Shown: positions 60,840 through 64,000 of the stretch, piece after piece
Numbering within the stretch: the first letter of the stretch is position 1
How the letters are laid out: each line of letters opens with the position of its first letter
Assembly (NCBI RefSeq): GCF_001665685.1
Contig: NZ_LZTB01000009.1
Location: 1-64,000, forward strand
Length of the DNA: 64,000 nt
Source of the DNA: Mycobacterium sp. 852013-50091_SCH5140682
GTDB taxonomy: Bacteria; Actinomycetota; Actinomycetes; Mycobacteriales; Mycobacteriaceae
Direction of reading: 5' to 3'
Notes under the pieces: model-generated
What the model saw: only the letters and a program-made list of their open reading frames with translations
Told to the model about the DNA's origin: nothing
The model's database searches: none
Position numbers and translations under genes: made by a program

Positions 60840-61789
60840 GCTTGCGGCTCCCATGCGTAAAGAGTCCAGGCTGGGCTGACGTCGCTGTCCGGAAAATCGA
60901 TAAACGTTGCGGTGACCGGCATTCCGATCTTCACCTGTTCCGGGTCGACGCCACGCAGCTCACCAAGCATCCGCACACCCTCGTCGAGTTCGACGAGCGC
61001 GATGACGAAGGGCAGGGTGCGACCAGGCACCTTCGGTGCGTGATGCACGACGTAGCTGAACACCGTGCCCTTGCCCGACGAAACCACGTAATCCGTTGGT
61101 GCATCTTTGTCCTGCCACACCGCGGGCACCGGCGGGTGCTGCAGCGATCCGTCCGGTCGCTTCTGGATGCGCAGTTCGTGGGCGTTGACGCCGTCCCAGA
61201 AGAACTTGGTGTCGCGCGACGATGCCGGCCGCATCAGCTTGTCCGGATCCAGATCCTCGGGAACGGCCGAGGGTTTGGCGCCCCGCTCGGATGGCAGGAA
61301 CTTCATGATGCGCCAGTCCATGTCGGCGACTTCCTCATCGCCGACATGCCACCGGATCTTCTGGTTGACGAAGTAGCCCTCGCCCAGCGCAGTCTGCTTG
61401 GGACCCACCACATCGGTGATCTCCGCGGTCATGCTCACCCGTTCGCCGGGCTGCAGGTAGCGGTGGTAGGTCTGGTCGCAGTTGGTGGCCACGACGCCGA
61501 CGTACCCCGCATCGTCGAACAGCTTCATGATCCGGGCCAGCGGATCGTCGTCGGACCTGGTGCGGCCGAGCCCCATCATGGTCCACACCTGAATCATGGC
61601 AGGGGGCGCAACGATCCCGGGATGACCGGCCGCGCGGGCCGCTTCCTCGTCGACATAGATCGGGTTCTTGTCGCCGATGGCGTCGGTCCAGTGGTGAATC
61701 ATGGGCTGATTCACCGGGTCCCGGCCCACCGTCGGCACGCCAGGCCCGGCCGCGACAATCTCATCGATGCCCGCTTGAAGGTCACTCAT
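60836..61789 (-). CDS. chsH2: MaoC-DUF35 hydratase/aldolase subunit ChsH2
   Basis: The 317-residue protein has an N-terminal MaoC-like hotdog and a C-terminal DUF35 OB-fold that binds Ltp2. M. tuberculosis ChsH2 is about 311 residues. ATG 61789 is preferred: AGGGG lies seven bases upstream and MSDLQAGID begins the homologous part. The frame is open 26 codons further to 61867, into the inverted repeat. It is separated from fadE29 by 81 bases. Confidence 0.92.
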   Translation of the reverse strand: MSDLQAGIDEIVAAGPGVPTVGRDPVNQPMIHHWTDAIGDKNPIYVDEEAARAAGHPGIVAPPAMIQVWTMMGLGRTRSDDDPLARIMKLFDDAGYVGVVATNCDQTYHRYLQPGERVSMTAEITDVVGPKQTALGEGYFVNQKIRWHVGDEEVADMDWRIMKFLPSERGAKPSAVPEDLDPDKLMRPASSRDTKFFWDGVNAHELRIQKRPDGSLQHPPVPAVWQDKDAPTDYVVSSGKGTVFSYVVHHAPKVPGRTLPFVIALVELDEGVRMLGELRGVDPEQVKIGMPVTATFIDFPDSDVSPAWTLYAWEPQA

Positions 61790-61802
61790 CTGCAGTCCCC
61801 TC

Positions 61803-61865
61803 GGCCGAGTGGCCACTTGATGCACGAAATTGGCAGATATGCGTGTGGCAACTGGCCACTCGGCC
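61803..61865. repeat. Perfect 13-bp inverted repeat between fadE29 and chsH2
   Basis: GGCCGAGTGGCCA at 61803-61815 is the exact reverse complement of TGGCCACTCGGCC at 61853-61865, with 37 bases between. It fills most of the fadE29-chsH2 gap inside one operon. It could fold in the mRNA as a processing or attenuation element, or be a protein-binding site. Function unknown. Confidence 0.6.
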
Positions 61866-61870
61866 ATACG

Positions 61871-63034
61871 TCACCGCGGAACCCGGGGCACTTTCAAGCC
61901 CGACGCAGCGATCATCTCCCGCATCACCTCATTGACCCCGCCACCGAACGTGATGACCAGGTTGCGCTTGGTCATCTTGTCCAGCCATTCCAACAGCTCG
62001 GCGGTCTCCGGGTCGGCCGGGTTGCCATAGCGGCCCACGAGTTCTTCGGCCAGGCGGCCCACCTCTTGGATGCGTTCGGTGGAGAACACCTTGGTCGCTG
62101 CGGCATCGGCGACGGCGATGGTCTCGCCCGACGCCGCGACCTGCCAGTTGAGCAGCTCGTTGATGCGCCAGATGGACTTGATCTGCCCGAGCAGATGCCG
62201 CGCATCGTCGTGCTCGATGGGTGTGACGCCGTCGGAGCCGGGCTTGGATGCCCACGCGTACACATGGTCGTAGATGCCCGCGACGCGCCCGGCCGGTCCC
62301 AGGCTGACCCGCTCATGGTTGAGCTGGGTGGTGATGAGCTTCCAGCCGCCGTTCTCCCCGCCGACCACCATGTCGGCGGGCACGTGCACATCGTTGTAGT
62401 ACGTCGCATTGGTGTGGTGTGCACCGTCGGACAAAATGATCGGGGTCCATGAGTAACCCGGATCCTTGGTGTCGACGATGAGGATCGAGATGCCCTTGTG
62501 CTTGGCCGCGGTCGGATCGGTGCGGCAGGCCAGCCAGATGTAGTCGGCGTCGTGCGCGCCGGTGGTCCACATCTTCTGGCCGTTGACGATGTATTCGTCG
62601 CCGTGACGAACCGCGGTGGTCCGCAGCGAAGCCAGGTCGGTACCCGCGTCAGGTTCGGAGTATCCGATCGCGAAATGGATGTCGCCGGAAAGGATCCCGG
62701 GCAGAAACTTCTTCTTTTGCTCCTCGGTGCCGTACACCTGCAGAGTGGGGCCCACGGTTTGCAGGGTGACCAGCGGCAGCGGGATGTCGGCGCGGTTGGC
62801 CTCGTTGACGAAGATCTGCTGTTCGATGGGGCCGAAGCCCAGCCCGCCGTATTCCTTGGGCCAGCCGACCCCCAGCTTGCCGTCGGAGCCCATGCGCTTG
62901 ATCACCGCACGGTAGGCCTCGTTGTGGCGATCGGATTCCATCGCCTTGGCCTCGTCGGGGGTGATGAGGGTCGAGAAGTATTGCCGCAGTTCGGCTTGCA
63001 GTGCCCGCTGTTCGGGCGTCAGCTCGATGAACAT
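61871..63034 (-). CDS. fadE29: Acyl-CoA dehydrogenase subunit FadE29 (ChsE2)
   Basis: The 387-residue protein (M. tuberculosis FadE29 is the same length) has the acyl-CoA dehydrogenase fold, with AIGYSEPDAGTDLASL and QKMWTTGAHDADY in the middle domain and FGGGVNEVMREMIA near the C-terminus. It forms an alpha2beta2 complex with FadE28 and oxidises the three-carbon side-chain CoA thioester of cholesterol. Located 31 bases downstream of fadE28. Confidence 0.95.
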   Translation of the reverse strand: MFIELTPEQRALQAELRQYFSTLITPDEAKAMESDRHNEAYRAVIKRMGSDGKLGVGWPKEYGGLGFGPIEQQIFVNEANRADIPLPLVTLQTVGPTLQVYGTEEQKKKFLPGILSGDIHFAIGYSEPDAGTDLASLRTTAVRHGDEYIVNGQKMWTTGAHDADYIWLACRTDPTAAKHKGISILIVDTKDPGYSWTPIILSDGAHHTNATYYNDVHVPADMVVGGENGGWKLITTQLNHERVSLGPAGRVAGIYDHVYAWASKPGSDGVTPIEHDDARHLLGQIKSIWRINELLNWQVAASGETIAVADAAATKVFSTERIQEVGRLAEELVGRYGNPADPETAELLEWLDKMTKRNLVITFGGGVNEVMREMIAASGLKVPRVPR

Positions 63035-63065
63035 GTTCTACTTCCCGTCGCTTCGCTCGCCCATG

Positions 63066-64000
63066 TCACGCTCCCACCAGGTCCAGCCGATGCACGGGAC
63101 CGCCCAGCACGCGGGCCAGGTCCTTGATCGACGAGTAGTAGCGGTCCATCGGATAGGTGATGTCCATGCCCATGCCGCCGTGCAGATGATGACAGGTCCG
63201 CATCGCAGGCGGCGCCTGCGACGTCAACCAGTAACCGAGGATGGCGAGATCCTCGTCGGCGTCGAGCCCTTCGGACAGTCGCCAGGTGGCCGACGTCGAG
63301 ACGAGATCGATGGTCCGCGAGGCGATGTAGACCTCCGAGAGCTGGGCGGCAACGGTCTGGAAGGTCGACAGCGGACGCCCGAACTGCTCCCGGGTGGCGA
63401 CGTAGTCGGCGGTGAGCCGCAGCGCACCCGCCACCAGCCCGGCCGCGAACGCACCCGTCGTCGCCAGCACCAGCTCGTTCACCCGGTGGGCCGACGCGCC
63501 CTGCAGGACATCCTCGTCGGCAATCTCCACGTCGGCGAACGTCACGACGTATTCGTCGGAACCGTTGGCCGTCGGCGTCTTCGTCACGGTGACACCGGCG
63601 GCGCTCGGGGCGACCACGACGACGCCACTGTCGGCGGTGACCACCAGCCACTGCGCCGATTCAGCGTAGGGCACAGCGATTTTCGTACCGGAGAGCTTCC
63701 CGTCCGCGTACGTCACGGCAGGCCGCTCGGGCAGCTGGGCACCGGGCTCGTTGAGCGCCGCCGACAGCACTGCTCCCCCGGCCACGCCCGCCAGGTAGCG
63801 ATCCTGCTGCGCCTCGGACGCGAGATCCAGCAGCGGGACCAGACCCAATCCGAGGGTGGCCAGCGCAGGGCTGATGGTGCCGTGCCTGCCGATCTCGGTC
63901 AACGCGGTGGCGACCTCCAGCAGACCCAGTCCGTCACCGCCGAGCCGCTCGGGCACCGCCAGTGCCGGCACGCCGCCGGAAACCAGTGCGTCCCAACTAT
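63066..64000 (-). CDS. fadE28: Acyl-CoA dehydrogenase subunit FadE28 (ChsE1), 5' end beyond window
   Basis: The C-terminal ~311 residues are present; the reading frame continues past the right edge, and the full protein is usually about 340 residues. ALVSGGVPALAVPERLGGDG matches the FadE28 N-terminal region and YPMDRYYSSIKDL the end. It is the partner of FadE29 in the ChsE1-ChsE2 heterotetramer. In M. tuberculosis cyp125 lies upstream. Confidence 0.93.
   Translation of the reverse strand, partial: SWDALVSGGVPALAVPERLGGDGLGLLEVATALTEIGRHGTISPALATLGLGLVPLLDLASEAQQDRYLAGVAGGAVLSAALNEPGAQLPERPAVTYADGKLSGTKIAVPYAESAQWLVVTADSGVVVVAPSAAGVTVTKTPTANGSDEYVVTFADVEIADEDVLQGASAHRVNELVLATTGAFAAGLVAGALRLTADYVATREQFGRPLSTFQTVAAQLSEVYIASRTIDLVSTSATWRLSEGLDADEDLAILGYWLTSQAPPAMRTCHHLHGGMGMDITYPMDRYYSSIKDLARVLGGPVHRLDLVGA

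Noticed and set aside
58662..60860. Very long plus-strand frame opposite ltp2 and chsH1
   Set aside because: It is the complement of well-supported cholesterol genes; the His/Arg/Gly-rich translation is typical of a shadow frame.
60842..62452. 536-codon plus-strand frame opposite chsH2 and fadE29
   Set aside because: Same reason: shadow of two strongly conserved genes.

Overview
The window looks like a chromosome segment of a Mycolicibacterium-type mycobacterium. Both ends are the mycobacterial cholesterol-catabolism cluster. The left end carries the start of hsaE, then kstD and hsd4B. The right end carries ltp2, chsH1, chsH2, fadE29 and the C-terminal part of fadE28. In M. tuberculosis these two ends are nearly adjacent (Rv3537-Rv3538 and Rv3540c-Rv3544c). 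Here about 53 kb (roughly 2.7-56.4 kb) lies between them; from memory, M. smegmatis also has a long insertion at this place. All family assignments were made by eye from the sequence; no database search was run.

The inserted region reads as a cell-surface polysaccharide locus. At 3-11 kb there is a zinc-ribbon membrane protein, a 772-residue polytopic membrane protein, two divergent secreted GH16 glycanases and a double GT2 glycosyltransferase. At 11-26 kb there are a flavoprotein, an F420-type oxidoreductase, a CDP-sugar set (cytidylyltransferase, 4,6-dehydratase, two C-methyltransferase paralogues, PIG-L deacetylase), an HxxxD acyltransferase, an ATP-grasp ligase, a NodB deacetylase, a flippase and three GT2 enzymes. 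At 28.9-40.9 kb there is one long plus-strand run: Gfo/Idh oxidoreductase, sugar aminotransferase, Wzz-like protein, Wzx-like flippase, Wzy-like polymerase, a one-module C-A-T-TE peptide synthetase, the initiating sugar-phosphate transferase and a FemAB/GNAT-like protein. At 41-48.3 kb there is a module with a more G+C-rich look: a flavin oxidoreductase, a second ATP-grasp, GT4/GT2 enzymes and an FkbM methyltransferase. From 48.3 kb come a transglycosylase-like lipoprotein, a PhyH-like oxygenase, an amine oxidase, a GlmS paralogue and a LuxR-type regulator.

A working model is that Gfo/Idh and DegT enzymes make an amino sugar and GlmS supplies hexosamine. The sugar transferase and GTs build a repeat unit, Wzx/Wzy/Wzz export and polymerise it, and the NRPS, FemAB-like and ATP-grasp proteins may add amino acids. 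GH16 enzymes could trim the product. The peptide synthetase inside a Wzy-type locus is the most unusual part; its adenylation pocket reads like a glycine code and its condensation domain lacks the catalytic HH motif.

A short motif (AGTTTGCC or close variants) recurs in most large intergenic gaps of the island and could be a shared operator. Two decayed genes (a LuxR-type remnant at 27.9-28.3 kb and a GAF-ANTAR pseudogene at 55.8-56.4 kb) have intact relatives in the window. A pair of type VII secretion-related proteins (57.3-59.2 kb) sits where M. tuberculosis has PPE63. No tRNA, rRNA, CRISPR array or insertion sequence was recognised.
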